From positions 64,464,643 through 64,528,642 of the forward strand of contig NC_084799.1 in NCBI RefSeq assembly GCF_963169125.1: DNA of 64,000 bases, written 5' to 3'. Positions 25,501-36,879 of this stretch are shown one piece after another. The notes beneath the pieces were generated by a model. It was not told the DNA's origin. It did no database searches and saw nothing but the letters and a program-made list of their open reading frames with translations. The stretch comes from Humulus lupulus (Eukaryota > Streptophyta > Magnoliopsida > Rosales > Cannabaceae). The position numbers and the translations under genes were made by a program. Positions within the stretch are counted from its first letter, which is position 1. Every line of letters begins with the position of its first letter.

Positions 25501-27540
25501 ATGTACTAACAGCCCCCTCAAGTTGATAGGGACCAACCACCACTACTCTCCTTATTGTGGTGCCTAATATTTTTTATTGCCCAAAAAATTTGTACATGTT
25601 TTTAAATCACGGGTGATAAAAAAACACAGAAAGCAAAAGTTAATGTGAGAGATTATTATATCAACTTGCTTCATTTGGCCTCTGTTCTCTGGTGATCCTG
25701 TATGCAAGAGTGGAAGTAATTCAATGAAACTCACTATTTCACAGTTACTATTTGACAAGATAATTTGGTGTCTGTCAGATGAGGACTGAGGGGCCCAAAC
25801 TTGTTATTTTTCATAGATAAAAGAGGATATTATTCTCAAATAACACACACATAGCTAGACCTAAAGAAAGGCTTGTTATTTTATTGTTTAGTGTTGTTTA
25901 ACTTAGACAAAAAAAAAAAAAAAGAATAGCATTGAGTGAGTCTTTACTACTGGGCATCCAATCTTAGTAAAAATAGTGAATCCTTTCAAACTGGGTTTCT
26001 GTTAAAATTTGGTTCTCTTTCCCTGATTTACCAACACAGGGGTAAAACATAAAAGCATATGTCAATGGTTAAATCATCCAAATTTGGCCAATCTATTCCA
26101 ACCCTTTATAATAGTTTGTTTGTATGTGTAACGGGTTTAAATTATTAATGCTCACAAACCATACTTTAAATTGAAAACAACTGCTTTGCAGGATTAATTA
26201 AATTAGGGAGAGAGGGGCAAACAGTTCAATTTGCTTGCCATTGGCTTCCTAAAGCATTTGCTGGAACTTCCATAAACCATCAACATAAAGAGAACAAGAT
26301 TTAAATTTCATATTTTAACATCAACAATAATACTGCAGTTTTGCTAAAAAAAAAAAAATGAAGCATAGTTATTTTTTTAAATGAACTTTTACTTTCTTCC
26401 CATTAATTTTCATATTCAGAACACAAAACATCTTTAACGCGGCAAAATGATCACCAAACAATGGGTTTAAGGATAAAGCAAAAAGAGTACGGTAAGTTGT
26501 AAAAGGGGTCCACTGATATTGCATATGTTGAGGTGCTGTCAATCAATATATGCATGCTCCTTGTAAATAACATCATGATGTTGTATACAAAAATTTTGAG
26601 ATACTTGAAGACTGCCTCTGGATTGGTTATAAGAAAAATAGAAATAAAAAGGTGGCAGGGTAAAAAGATGTAGATTGGGCTGGTTCGATTGAAGATAGAA
26701 GAACTACATCAGTACATTGTTCTTTTGTTTGGAAAAAACTTGTAATGTGAAGAAGCAGTATATGGTGTCCAGCAGTAAAGCAGGAGCTTCCTTGAGAGCA
26801 CATGCTCAAGGCACTAGTGAGTTGATGTGGCTGAAAAGATGTTGAAAGAGCTACAAACCACTAATGATGACCCAAGCACAACCTATTGAACAATTTTTCA
26901 ACTTTGGTAAACTAATTAACCTCATATAAGTACAAAGCTTAATTCCCATGAAAAAGGGACAAATATTCTTAATCAAGGTAAGAATTGTAATATAATATAA
27001 AAAACTCTCAACCTATCAGAGGTAAAAACCACAAAGGATGTCATGTATGGAAACCGACCTTTAAATTCCATTCGAAGCAACTTGGTCATTTATTACTGAC
27101 TTTTGTATAAAGACCATTATTTACAATTTTTTTTGTATAAAATTGATTGATTCGGTCAATTACTTCCATGACATGTTAAATTATCATAATTTTATTTTCA
27201 GTACACTGCTAAACGATCAGAGTGATCCATAAGAAAGAAAGAAGTAAAGCAACATATATAATATTCTGATAAGAATATACTTTATCTATATATATGTAAT
27301 AGTAACAGCTAATTTTCTAATAGTAACAGAGAAATTAGTGTAAAAAGGCAAAAAGAACAAATGAGGGGAGTCAAGACATTACCCAAACAAGTCAAATACA
27401 GGTTTTGAAACATTGAAATAGAGAGATACCTGCAAAACAGAGAAGGAGTCGAGAGATACCTTCAGTCACAAAAGAATATATATATATAAATTAACTGAAC
27501 AATACTAATAATAAAAAACTAAATATTTATATATATATAT
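22590..27540. other. Long non-coding part of the CACTA element
   Basis: About 5 kb between the transposase start and the GC-rich repeats. It is AT-rich with short ORFs only, (AT)n tracts (about 23,982-24,018) and a copia-LTR-like piece (see 25,150-25,511). On the minus strand this is upstream of the transposase coding exon and may hold long introns or captured sequence. No host gene fragment could be recognised. Confidence 0.6.
25150..25511 (-). repeat. Copia LTR fragment inside the CACTA element
   Basis: On the minus strand, CTTGAGGGGGC followed by TGTTAGTACATATGG looks like a polypurine tract directly joined to an LTR start, as at the 3' end of copia elements. The LTR-like sequence continues for a few hundred bases without a defined end, and no coding region adjoins it. 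Confidence 0.5.
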
Positions 27541-27546
27541 AAATAT

Positions 27547-27945
27547 ATGTACCCATGGAGCTCAGAGGAACCGTCTCCGTCTCTGATGGTTCTCACGGTT
27601 GTCTCCGGCGGAGCTTGGAAGAGCCACAGATGGAGGATGCTCGAGAGGATGGGGGTTCTCACATTCGTCTCCGTCTCTGATGGTTCTCACGGTCGTCTCC
27701 GGCGGAGCATGGAAGAGCCACAGATGGAGGATGCTCGAGAGGATGGGGGTTCTCACGGTTTGGGGTTGAGGTATGAGAGAAGAGAGTGGGGTCTGAGAGG
27801 AGATGGGGGTTCTCACGGTTTGGGGTTGAGGTCTGAGAGAAGGGCTTCGGTCTGAGAGGGGAGAGAAAGGGGTTTGGGGTTGAGGTCTGAGAGAAGGGCT
27901 TCGGTCTGAGAGGGGAGAGAAAGGGGTTTGGGGTATATATGGGTC
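27547..27945. repeat. GC-rich direct repeats near the right end of the CACTA element
   Basis: Two tandem arrays stand out from the AT-rich surroundings. One is 94 bp by about two (unit CGTCTCCGTCTCTGATGG..., starting at 27,572 and 27,666). The other is 54 bp by about two and a half (GGTTTGGGGTTGAGGTCTG..., starting at 27,817, 27,871 and 27,925). They lie 200-580 bp inside the terminus from which the transposase is transcribed. In maize Spm a GC-rich repeated leader occupies a comparable place and is involved in methylation control. Any such role here is inference. Confidence 0.85.
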
Positions 27946-28313
27946 TGAGGGAAAAAAAACTGGGGAAAACAAAAAATTTGGTGGGGAAAACAAAAATTTG
28001 GTGGGCTTTTTTATTTGGGTTCGCGGTAAATAGGGTAGACGTGGGGAGTAAGTCTAAAAGTACATCTAGCGACAAAAATCGGAATGTCGTCGCTAGATGT
28101 GTCGTCGCTAGAAACCAATTTTCCTGTAGTGCAAAATGGTTATTAAAGTAATCAAATTTTACGTAGATCAATGTTATTATAATAGGCTCATACAAATCAA
28201 CATAGAAAAGCTAAAGTTGGTACATATTAAACAGAAACTAGGTTTGATTTATTATTGTTATTGTTATTACTTGTTCTCTTGGTAGTTTAGTTTATATTCA
28301 AAATTTAAAGTAG

Positions 28314-29250
28314 ATGGCGAAGGAGCAAAAGGTAAAACAAAATCTATATGGGATCCAATATGGAATTTGGGTTGATTTGGCAGTAGAGCAAGTAAGAAAT
28401 AGAACACATTTGAGTAAATTAGGTTGGAAATTTTTTATAAAAAAATTTAATAAGGCAACATCAACAAACTAGGATCGAAAACAGTTAAAGAATCATTGGG
28501 ACAATGTCAAAAAATATTGGCAACTATAGGATGCATTGCTAAAAGGAGAAACTGGGCTTGGTTGGGACATGGAAAGACAAATTGTTGATGCTACGAATGA
28601 GTGGCAGAAACTGAATTGCAAGTATGTTACATAAACAATTTATTTTTTTCATTAACATGGTTATATTTTTACTAACTAAAATACATTTATAAAACAAAAA
28701 TATCTAGGAGCTTCAAAATTTAGAGTGAAGGGTTTAGAGCACGCATTCAAGTTAGATGAATTATTTAGAGATGTTATAGCTACAGGAGCTAGAGCTTGAG
28801 GACCATCATCTGGATTATTGCCTCCTTTGTACAGGCAAGACTCTATTAATGGGAATAATGTAGATGATGTTGTTGGGGTAGAATCAAAAGAATCTAACCA
28901 TGAAGAAGTAGAAGGTATAAATCGACATGAGAAAGTACTTGAATTAAAAAGAAAGCAATTCAAGAAAGGAAAAAAAAAATTCTACAACAGCAAAGTTAAC
29001 CAAGCAACTTGATGACATTTGTGATGCTATTAAAAGCACGAGTTTGTATATAAAAACGAATCCACCTGGTTGTAGCATTCAAGAGGTTTTGGATAAATTA
29101 GTAGTGCTTCCTAAATGTCAACCAATGAGTCCACTTTTCAAGTTGGGAACTAGATTGTTTGCAAAGAAGGCAAATAGGGTGATTTTCGTTGCTTTGAAAG
29201 AACCTGAGTACCAACTTGAGTGGATAAAGGATCAACACTTAGATGGTTGA
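28314..29250 (+). pseudogene. PIF/Harbinger ORF1, Myb/SANT-like DNA-binding protein
   Basis: The first exon starts at ATG 28,314 and ends near 28,621 (donor GTATGT). It holds a Myb/SANT-like domain of the plant transposon type: LKNHWDNVKKYW and TGLGWD followed by DATNEWQKLN. The second exon, from about 28,690, gives KFRVKGLEHAFKLDELF, then an acidic linker, a KRKQFKKGKKK basic stretch, and a C-terminal part to 29,250. In-frame stops lie in the Myb domain (two, before DRKQL and before DALL), after ATGARA (near 28,800) and near 29,010, so it is dead. In PIF elements this protein partners the transposase in binding DNA and in nuclear import. Confidence 0.8.
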
Positions 29251-29593
29251 ATGAGTAACTAATGTTTTGAAAAATTGACACACCTTTTGTGATATAAGAG
29301 ACTTTTTTTTTTGTAGATGTGACATACACTTTGACTGTCATAATGTTGTCAATACATATTTTTTGTGATTTTACCTTGAAGGTAATGTCTTGTATGAGAT
29401 ATGAAACTTTATGCCATGTGTTAGAAAAATGTAGAACTCATTGAATGCTAACTTTGGGACAAATTTGTCTCACCTATAGTCTTAATATTTTTATTTTGAT
29501 GTAATTGGTTACATGATGGAAATTGATTCAGATGATGATATCCATGATGAGTATGTCAAACAAAGTATTATAAATGACATGGAGGATGATGAA

Positions 29594-32281
29594 TGTAATG
29601 ACTCAAATTTCCTAATAAGGTTTAAGACCTTGATTAGGAGGTCAGGAGAGCCATAATTTATTTATTATGCCATTAAATGATTATGTGAATTATATTATTA
29701 TATGATGATAAATGCATGCATATGGGTCCACTTTTCATTAAAAGGGCATTTTGGTAATTTGGCCCGTTGAGAGCATATTTTTATAATTTCATGCATGTTG
29801 GTGAATTATGAATAAGGCCACATTATAATGTGGATTTGTTCGATCCATTCGGCATGAGACGATTTTTTAATGCAAATTAGCAGTTTGGTCATAACGGGGT
29901 TAATTTCGGGGCTCAGGGTGAGTCTCTGGGCAATTTGATTATTAGTACATTACTAGGAATTAAAGGGTAATGGGATATGATTTATTATCATTTGAGAATA
30001 TTGGGAATAACGAGAATTGGAGAACGTTAATTATGATTAACCGGAATAGAGGAGAAATGACGGTTTTAACCTTGGTAGCCTTAAGAGGAAATTAAATGAC
30101 CTAGGGGCATTTTGGTCTTTTGACCTAAGGGATTATATAAACCATAGAAGGCTATAGAAAACAAAAACCAAAACAGAGCTTCTTTCCCTCCCTCACGATA
30201 TTCTTCTTCTCTCCTTCTTTCTTTGAAATTGTTGAACCCCAATTGAAGATTCAAGCTAGGGAATCAAGCCTTGAGGGTTTAGGTTTGTGTTCAGCCATTG
30301 AAGAGGGTTTAATCTTGAGCTTGAGGTAATATTCAGCCATGAAATTTCTGGTTTTTACTCTATTTTGAAGTTAGTTTTGAGCTAGAACTTTTGATTATAG
30401 AATTGAGTAATTTGTGTGGTTTTTAGTGGTTCAAAGCTTGGGTTTTGTTGTTGTAATGTTGCTTGTGTTGTGGTAATTCTTGGTTTTGTATTTGGAGATG
30501 TTGAGTAGGTTTTTTAAGGATTAAAAGAGGGAAAAACGAGGTTTGATGGGAGAAAACAGGGGTTTTTGGTTGATGGGCAGGTATGGTCGCGACGCTTGGG
30601 AGGCAAGCCGCGACATAGGGTGTAGGAGCTTGAGGCTGGCGCCTCTGTTTGGGAGGCGGGTCGCGGCATGGTGGAGTAGGACCGTGTCTCTTAAGAGTAT
30701 TTTTGGCTAGAAATGTGTTTTTGTCATGGGAACTCAAACCTTAGGCTTCGGGATCGTTCCTACTACTCGGTTTAGTAGGATTCGACGTCCCAGAGGCTAG
30801 GTCTTGGTCCGGGAACCCTTTTATTATTCGTTTTACTGATGGAATCCCATATTTGGTTATGACTAGGTGATCGTTCTCAAGGGTCATTCTTTTATTATTC
30901 CACACTCAAACCAGAGGTAAGAAAACTGCACCCAGTATATGACATGCATGGTTATTAATGAGGCATGTTGAGTGTTATATTTGTGGACATTGATTGCATA
31001 TTAAATGCTTAGAAATCTTGCTTATCTGTGAATGGCACTGACCTATGAGTCAGGAATCGACAATGGTGTCAATATTGACTGTGAAGCTGTGACTCATTAG
31101 TTAGGTTCGACAGTAGTATTGAGCACTGGTCGTATGGTATTGGCTTATGAGTCAAGAACAATATTAGCGTGTTTAACGTAAGCCGAAAAGATTAGATCTA
31201 ATAGACATAAGCATTATCATCAGAAGCATGAAATGCTTGACCGGCCTTAAGTTCGATGAAAACCAAAAGCGCTTGTCTAGTCTAAAGGCTAGTTATTTAG
31301 AGCCAGAGCCAAAAGGCTAGGGTGACCTACACGTCACATGGCTAGGAGGGTATGGGACCTCAGAGATAGACTTATCAGTCATCTACACGGAGATAGACTT
31401 ATCAGTCATCTACACAGAGACAGACTTATCAGCCATCTACATAAGGATAGACTTATTAGTCATCTATACAGAGAGACTTATTAGTTATCTATATAGAGAG
31501 ACTTATCAGTCATCTACCTAAGAGATAGACTTACCAGTCATCTAACCGATATAGACTTATCAGTCATCTAACCGAGACAGACTTATCAGCCATCCATACA
31601 GAGATAGACTTATTAGTCATCTATACAGAGAAAGACTTATTAGTCATCTATTTAGAGAGTGACTTATTAGTCAACTACTCAAAGAGACCTATTAGTTGTC
31701 TACCTCAGAAAGACTTATTAGTCATCTACCTCAGAGCGAGAGACTTATTAGTCATCTACTCAGAGCGCAGGATTCCACAAACATTTATTTGTACTTGCTT
31801 GCATGCATGAGTAGGGTTATTACTGCTAGGCTTGCCTATTATGACTTAGTAGCATGTTATTACTTGTTCATGAGCATATTGAGTTTTCTTGCTAAGCTTC
31901 GGCTCACGGGTGCTATGTGGTGCAGGTAAAGGCAAAAGAAAGCTGGACTATTATTGAGTTGGAGAGCTTAGGTGACGATGTGTACATATGCAGCTGCTCG
32001 ACCACCACGGCCGAGGGTTTAAAGAGGAACTAGGGTTAAACCCTATTTTGCCGCTTAGGTCGGCTGGTTGTAAATATTTTGTTGTAATTAAACTTTAAAT
32101 TATATTTTTGGGATCTCAATGTATATGGTAAACATTTTAGTGAAACGTTGTATCCTTAACCAAAATTTTAAATCCTAAACTCCTAATCATACTTAGTAAC
32201 TCGATTATGGCCAAATCACTCTATTAGCGAGTATGACACTGTTTAAATGCACACTGTAACCCTGGGTAGTAGGGCGTTACA
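29594..32281 (+). mobile_element. Solo LTR, 2,688 bp, gypsy type, inserted in the Harbinger transposase
   Basis: Begins TGTAATGACTCAAATTTCC and ends GTAGGGCGTTACA, flanked by the duplication ATGAA (29,589-29,593 and 32,282-32,286). Excising it restores the transposase frame (DMEDDE to LILAVT). A TATA box lies near 30,134 (TATATAAACC), followed by a leader with pyrimidine tracts. LTRs of this length with TGTAATG...TTACA ends are typical of Tekay/Del chromoviruses, so that clade is the best guess. No coding sequence of its own. Confidence 0.9.
31364..31767. repeat. Minisatellite inside the solo LTR, about 15 copies of about 27 bp
   Basis: The unit AGATAGACTTATCAGTCATC plus TACACAG is repeated in direct orientation with variations (TTATTAG, ACCGAG, CTCAGAGCG). 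Unit length ranges from about 24 to 30 bp. Later copies diverge progressively. Confidence 0.92.
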
Positions 32282-33994
32282 ATGAACTTATTCTTGCCGT
32301 CACAAGAACAATAGTATACCATTGCAATAACTTTGTAGTGAAGGAACCATGTAGAAATTCTCCTCATAGTGGTTGTAAATTTATACAAGAAATACTTGAG
32401 GGAAATGATGCACGTTTTCGTGAGCAATTTCGGATGGAAACACATGTATTTGTTAAATTATGTGATAGGTGAATAAGTTATGGATTAAAATCTTCTAGAG
32501 AAGTTATGCTTGAAGAAGTAGTAGGCATGTTTTTTATGACTTTAGGACACGGTGTTGGAAAGAGAATAATAGAAGATAAATTTCAACATTCAGGGGAGAC
32601 GGTGAGTAGACATTTTGACATTGTGTTAGAAAAAATGACTGCCTTTACTTTCGATGAAATTAGGCCACCTGAAAATTATGAAGAAGTCTTGCATTATATT
32701 CAAAATAATAGTAAATATTGGCCACATTTTAAGGTTAGTTTTCATTTGTTTTCTTTTTAATTGGCAGAACTTGTGTACTTATTTACATTCAAACACAATT
32801 TTATTAGATATATAAACTTAATAGGACTGCATTGGGGCTATTGAGGGGACTCATGTTTGTGCATCACTTCCAATAAATGAGAAAATCCACTATATTGGTA
32901 GGAAGGGACATGCTACACAAAATATTATGACTGCTTGTGGATTTGCTATGTGTTTCACTTTTGTATGGCCTAGATGGGAAGAAAGTGCTCATAATACACA
33001 TATTTTTGGAGGCATTGCAAAATCCTGACATTAAATTTCCTAAACCACCACAAGGTGTTGTTTATTAAGAATTTATGTATACATATATATTCTTTGAATA
33101 ATATTATGCAATTTTGTGAATTGTTATTGCAGATAAATACTACTTGGTTGATGTAGGATATCCAAATATTAAAGGTTATTTAGCTCCATATAAAGGAGAA
33201 AGATATCACCTTCCAGTTTTTCGTAGTAGTGGCCAGCCAAGAGGAATTCGAGAAAATTTTAATTATTTGCATTCTTCGTTGTGAAGTGTTATTGAGCGAA
33301 GTTTTGGGGTGTGGAAAGCAAAGTGGAAGATCTTGGATCGCATGCCTCCTTATGGATTCGATAAGCAAGTAGCGATTGTCACTGCTATTATGGCTTTGTA
33401 TAATTATATAAGAAGAGAATCCATCGCTGATACCGAGTTTCAATCACATGATGAAAATGAAGATTATGTGCCAGATGATGAAGAATTGTTTATAAGTTTT
33501 ACAACTGATGATAGTGATATGTAAGTTTTTTGTGATATAATTGCTAGAGAAATTATGTTGTGATTATCTTTATTTATATACGAGATTACATTAATATTAA
33601 TATGCATAAATATGTTTATTAGGTAAATTTCATTATTATTATAAACACGTATGTACAAGGATTTTAAAATATTGAGAGTTACATGTTTATAAAAATACAA
33701 AAATGTGTATTTTTTTATTTTGGATACAAATTACAAATATATATTTTAAGTGAAAACAAAAAATAAAACTTTATAAATATATATAAATTTATATTTTATT
33801 TATTTATTTATTAAGGATATAATTTTCATAATATATTCTTTATAAATTTTTTAAAAAGTTTATCTAAAAAGACTTAAAAGCTCTTCTATGTTCAGAAAGC
33901 TATTTTGACCAAACAGATACTAAAAAGCTAAAACTTTTACTTCTCTTCTTCTTCCAACCAAAAGACAAAGTAAAAACCCAGCCAAACGAGCCAT

Positions 33995-35170
33995 TAAGCG
34001 GCTGGCCTTAATGGAGGAGCAGATGAAAAAACTCATGTCTAGAAAGAACATTGATGACTGTGATTCTGATGGGGAGCTCGAGCCTTTTGTTCCTCATATT
34101 GCAGCAACTCTGTATCCTACTGGCTTCTGAATGCCAACCATGCCCACTTATAATGGAACCACTGATCCGTCCAATCATATAGGGACCTTCAACATACTGA
34201 TGATGGTCCATAATGTAAATGTCGACCTAAGGTGTATTTTGTTCCCTGCAACATTGACTGGACCGGTCAAACTATGGTTATCTAAATATAAAAAATATTC
34301 AATCACCTCTTGGAAAAAACTATCGTCCGAGTTCAAGAGACAGTTTTGGGCTACGACGAAGGTCCAAGTAGAGGCCGATTCATTGGCTAACATCAAGCAG
34401 CAGCCCGGTGAATCCCTGAAGGCCTATCTTAGCCGATTCACAAATGCAGCGACCTAAGCTAGAGACACTGATGATAGCTCTAAACCCATGGCTATGAGGA
34501 CGGGAATTACCGTAGGAGGAGATTTGTGGAAGGAACTCCAGAGAAAATGATTAAAGAGTGTAGATGAATTCTTGGATCAAGCTCAATAATGGATAAACTT
34601 AGAAGAGGCAAAATTTGTTGTTGCAAGAACCAACCGGACCCCAGTTCAGCCTGCTGGAGCGGTAACGGATGCTGTAGTTGTGGCTCAGCCCGCTACTCAG
34701 AATAACCAGTCGGGGGCACTAAACAGAAAGGGAAAGGTGAAGGCGACCAAAGCAGCTCTAAAAAGAATAAGCCCAGGGAGAAGTATAACTCCATCTACAC
34801 TGCTTATACCGACCTGATACATGTGCGAGAATGTATCTTCTTAGCAAATTTACTTTCCTTCCATGGAAGAAACTAGAGTCCTTGAGACATCAAAGGGCGA
34901 AGAGAGATCCAGCTATGTTCTGCCGGTATCATAATGACATTGGCCACAACATTGATGATTTCCGTCAACTGAAAGATGAGATCGAGGCTCTCATCTGGGC
35001 TGGACCGTTAGCATAATACACTCGAAACAGGGTAGCTCCTAATCAACTGGCGGGGCAGAACCCTTAACCAACTCAAGCAAACTAGGCCAACCTTCAACTA
35101 GCTCAAGGAAATCAGATCATCCCTCCTCCTGTTGAAGGGGGAGAAATAACCACTATTGCTGGAGGGTCCC
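33995..35170 (+). pseudogene. Tat gypsy gag, copy 2, fragment
   Basis: Begins mid-protein (RLALMEEQMKKL) and matches copy 1 in LEPFVPHIAATLYPTGF and TLTGPVKLWLSKYKKYSITSW. The gag core is at 34,131-34,457. A CRYHNDIGHNIDDFRQLK stretch near 34,920 is the zinc-knuckle region with its last Cys replaced by Phe. Stops occur near 34,128, 34,455, 34,548 and 35,014. Confidence 0.82.
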
Positions 35171-35172
35171 AT

Positions 35173-36090
35173 TTGGCAGGAATGAGCTACGGAGCCCAGA
35201 AAATATATATCCAGGAGTTGAAGGCACATGGTGGCACCGAATTCATGCTGAAACAGAAGTTATCAAAACAACAGCAATTGGATAAACAACCAATCATTTT
35301 TAAGGAACATGACACTAGCCACATCCAATTCCTGCATAATGACCCGCTGATGATAACCATTCAGCTCTCCAATCGAAGAGTGTGAAGGATATTGATCGAT
35401 AATGGGAGCTCTATAAACATGTTATTCAGGTCCACCCTTGAAAAGATGGGGCTTTCTGTAGCCGATCTTAAGACGACCTCAATGACCCTCTATGGATTTT
35501 TGGGAAAGGGAATGGAATGCTTAGGCACGATTGAGCTCGTGGTGACACTAGGGAACGAAGCACGAGTTGTAGCCAAAATGCTCGAATTTGTAGTAATCGA
35601 TTGCCCTACTGCTTACAATGCAATATTGGGAAGACCCACGCTAATGACATTAGAAGCCATAACTTCAATTTTTCATTTAGCAATAAAATTTCCATCGTCT
35701 TTAGGTATAAGTACCGTGAAAGGAGATCACCTCACTTCTTGAGAATGATATAGCATTGCCATGAAGGGAAATCACAACCTGGGCAGCAAACCATGGTCAT
35801 AATCGAAGAGCGGGAGGAGCCTCAATTGCAGCTCGCCCATTACAAGCAGCGAGTGACTCACTACTTTAAATCGAAAGTCAAAGGACGTAGACTCGAACTA
35901 GGTGATTTAGTGCTTTGAATGATGTTTTTGTCTAACAAACATCCTAAAGATGGTGTATTGGGACTGAACTAGGAAGGACCTTACTAGATCGTGGAAATCT
36001 TGCATGAAAAAACCTTCAAAATAGCTCGGTTAAGTTGAGAATTGGTCCCACGGACTTGGAATGCTCCACATCTCAAAAAATACTATAAGT
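35173..36090 (+). pseudogene. Tat gypsy protease and integrase tail, pol core deleted
   Basis: 35,173-35,742 reads through the end of gag and the protease (IDNGSSINMLF near 35,395), with a stop just before it at 35,383-35,385. Past about 35,790 the reading corresponds to the C-terminal end of integrase (KSKVKGRRLELGDLVL; then PHLKKYY near 36,075). The reverse transcriptase, both RNase H domains and the integrase core are missing. That is a deletion of roughly 3 kb compared with copy 1. Confidence 0.8.
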
Positions 36091-36099
36091 AATAGGACA

Positions 36100-36879
36100 A
36101 CTTTGTTAGATTTTAATATTTTTAACATTTTTATTCCTTGTACGGCTTATTATAAAAGTTTTTTTATTACAACCAAATTTGTATAATAAAGAATTTCTAC
36201 GTATTTTAAACGTGGCACCAATATTCTTGTAATTTATCACAAGTTTATTTTGTAAAAGCGATCTAAAATATTCATAAATTCTTATCGCTTGAGGGCATAT
36301 AATCCTCGAAGAGTCTTTGAAGTATTCATCAAATTTAAATAAAATTTGTGCAACTTAGAATTTGGAAAATCGATTACTCTACGATTTTGTAAAGCTCGAT
36401 TTTTCGAAGAAATTTTGAAAACAAACTAAGTTGAGAAAATTCAAAGTAAAACAAAACCTAAAATTCAACTAGGTACAAGAATCTTGTATATAACCAGGTC
36501 AGAGGCTGATTCTTAATAGGTATAACACTATTAGGTGACCAAACTCCTGGATATAACCTGGTCATCAACCATAATTAACTGGTCGAGCCATCATGCATTT
36601 ATCTCGTCTAAAGTTAACCCTTATGACTATGCAAATGTATAAGGACTTCTTAAAGTTCATAAACATCGCTAAATAATAGATAAAGGAGAAAAAAAATAGA
36701 TCAGAAATTAATAAAACATGTACCAACATAAGTATGTGAATAACTCAAGGAAAAATAACCTTGAACTAAGCCCGAAGGCGATTGTCTCAGCTTTTAAAGC
36801 CTGATTACAAAGAGTTCAAAGAACTCGAAATTAAACATAAAAATAAGAATAAAGAAGAGGACACCGTAGACATCACTGA
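36100..36879. other. Non-coding spacer of Tat element, copy 2
   Basis: An AT-rich stretch between the integrase end and the antisense gene, equivalent to 699-1,733 in copy 1. No gene is seen. Confidence 0.55.

Larger units (their letters stand above)
16717..28131 (-). mobile_element. Complete CACTA (EnSpm) transposon, 11,415 bp, target duplication CAA
   Basis: Left terminus CACTACAGGAAAA and right terminus TTTTCCTGTAGTG are perfect 13-bp inverted repeats beginning with the diagnostic CACTA. The flanks carry the 3-bp duplication CAA (16,714-16,716 and 28,132-28,134). Both ends carry arrays of a TAGCGACGAC motif. Two genes run leftward: a TNPD-type transposase (22,577-19,067) and an accessory transposase gene (18,742-17,240). 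The rest is non-coding, including a GC-rich repeat region next to the right end. It interrupts the PIF/Harbinger element. The ends are intact, but the main transposase carries two lesions, so the copy could move only if transposase were supplied by another element. Confidence 0.96.
29516..33524 (+). pseudogene. PIF/Harbinger transposase (HARBI1-type DDE), split by a solo LTR
   Basis: Starts MEIDSDDDIHDEY at 29,516. The solo LTR follows codon 26, and the reading resumes at 32,287. Exons appear to end at 32,733, restart at 32,825, end near 33,054 and restart at 33,133. Landmarks are VGKRIIEDKFQHSGETVSRHF, DCIGAIEGTHVCA, GRKGHATQNIM, DVGYPNIKGYLAPYKG and ERSFGVWKAKWKIL. Breaks are a stop after KLCDR, a one-base frameshift near 32,995, and a TGA before SVIERSFG. 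The first catalytic Asp of the usual IDGTH motif is Glu here (IEGTH). The gene is a clear inactive relic of a nuclear cut-and-paste transposase. Confidence 0.9.
15765..33992 (+). mobile_element. PIF/Harbinger DNA transposon, split by a CACTA element and a solo LTR
   Basis: Contains the two genes diagnostic of this superfamily: a Myb/SANT-like ORF1 (28,314-29,250) and a HARBI1-type DDE transposase (29,516-33,524). The right end, reversed, reads GGCTCGTTTGGCTGGG, a typical plant Harbinger terminus. The left end is proposed at GGTGCTGGTTGGGAG (15,765), because the segment from there to the CACTA insertion looks like an element 5' region with a possible leader-exon donor (TAGCAG|GTATTC near 16,114). 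Taking out the two nested insertions and their duplications leaves about 4.1 kb, a normal size. The terminal repeats match only weakly and the 3-bp target duplication is not clear, so the left border is an inference. Confidence 0.6.

Noticed and set aside
27562..28195. Overlapping open frames of 143 and 178 codons in the GC-rich repeats
   Set aside because: Repeats with unit lengths divisible by three or lacking stops stay open by composition; no domain or start context supports a protein.
31364..31767. CRISPR-like regular array
   Set aside because: Units are contiguous with no unique spacers and lie in a plant LTR; it is a minisatellite.
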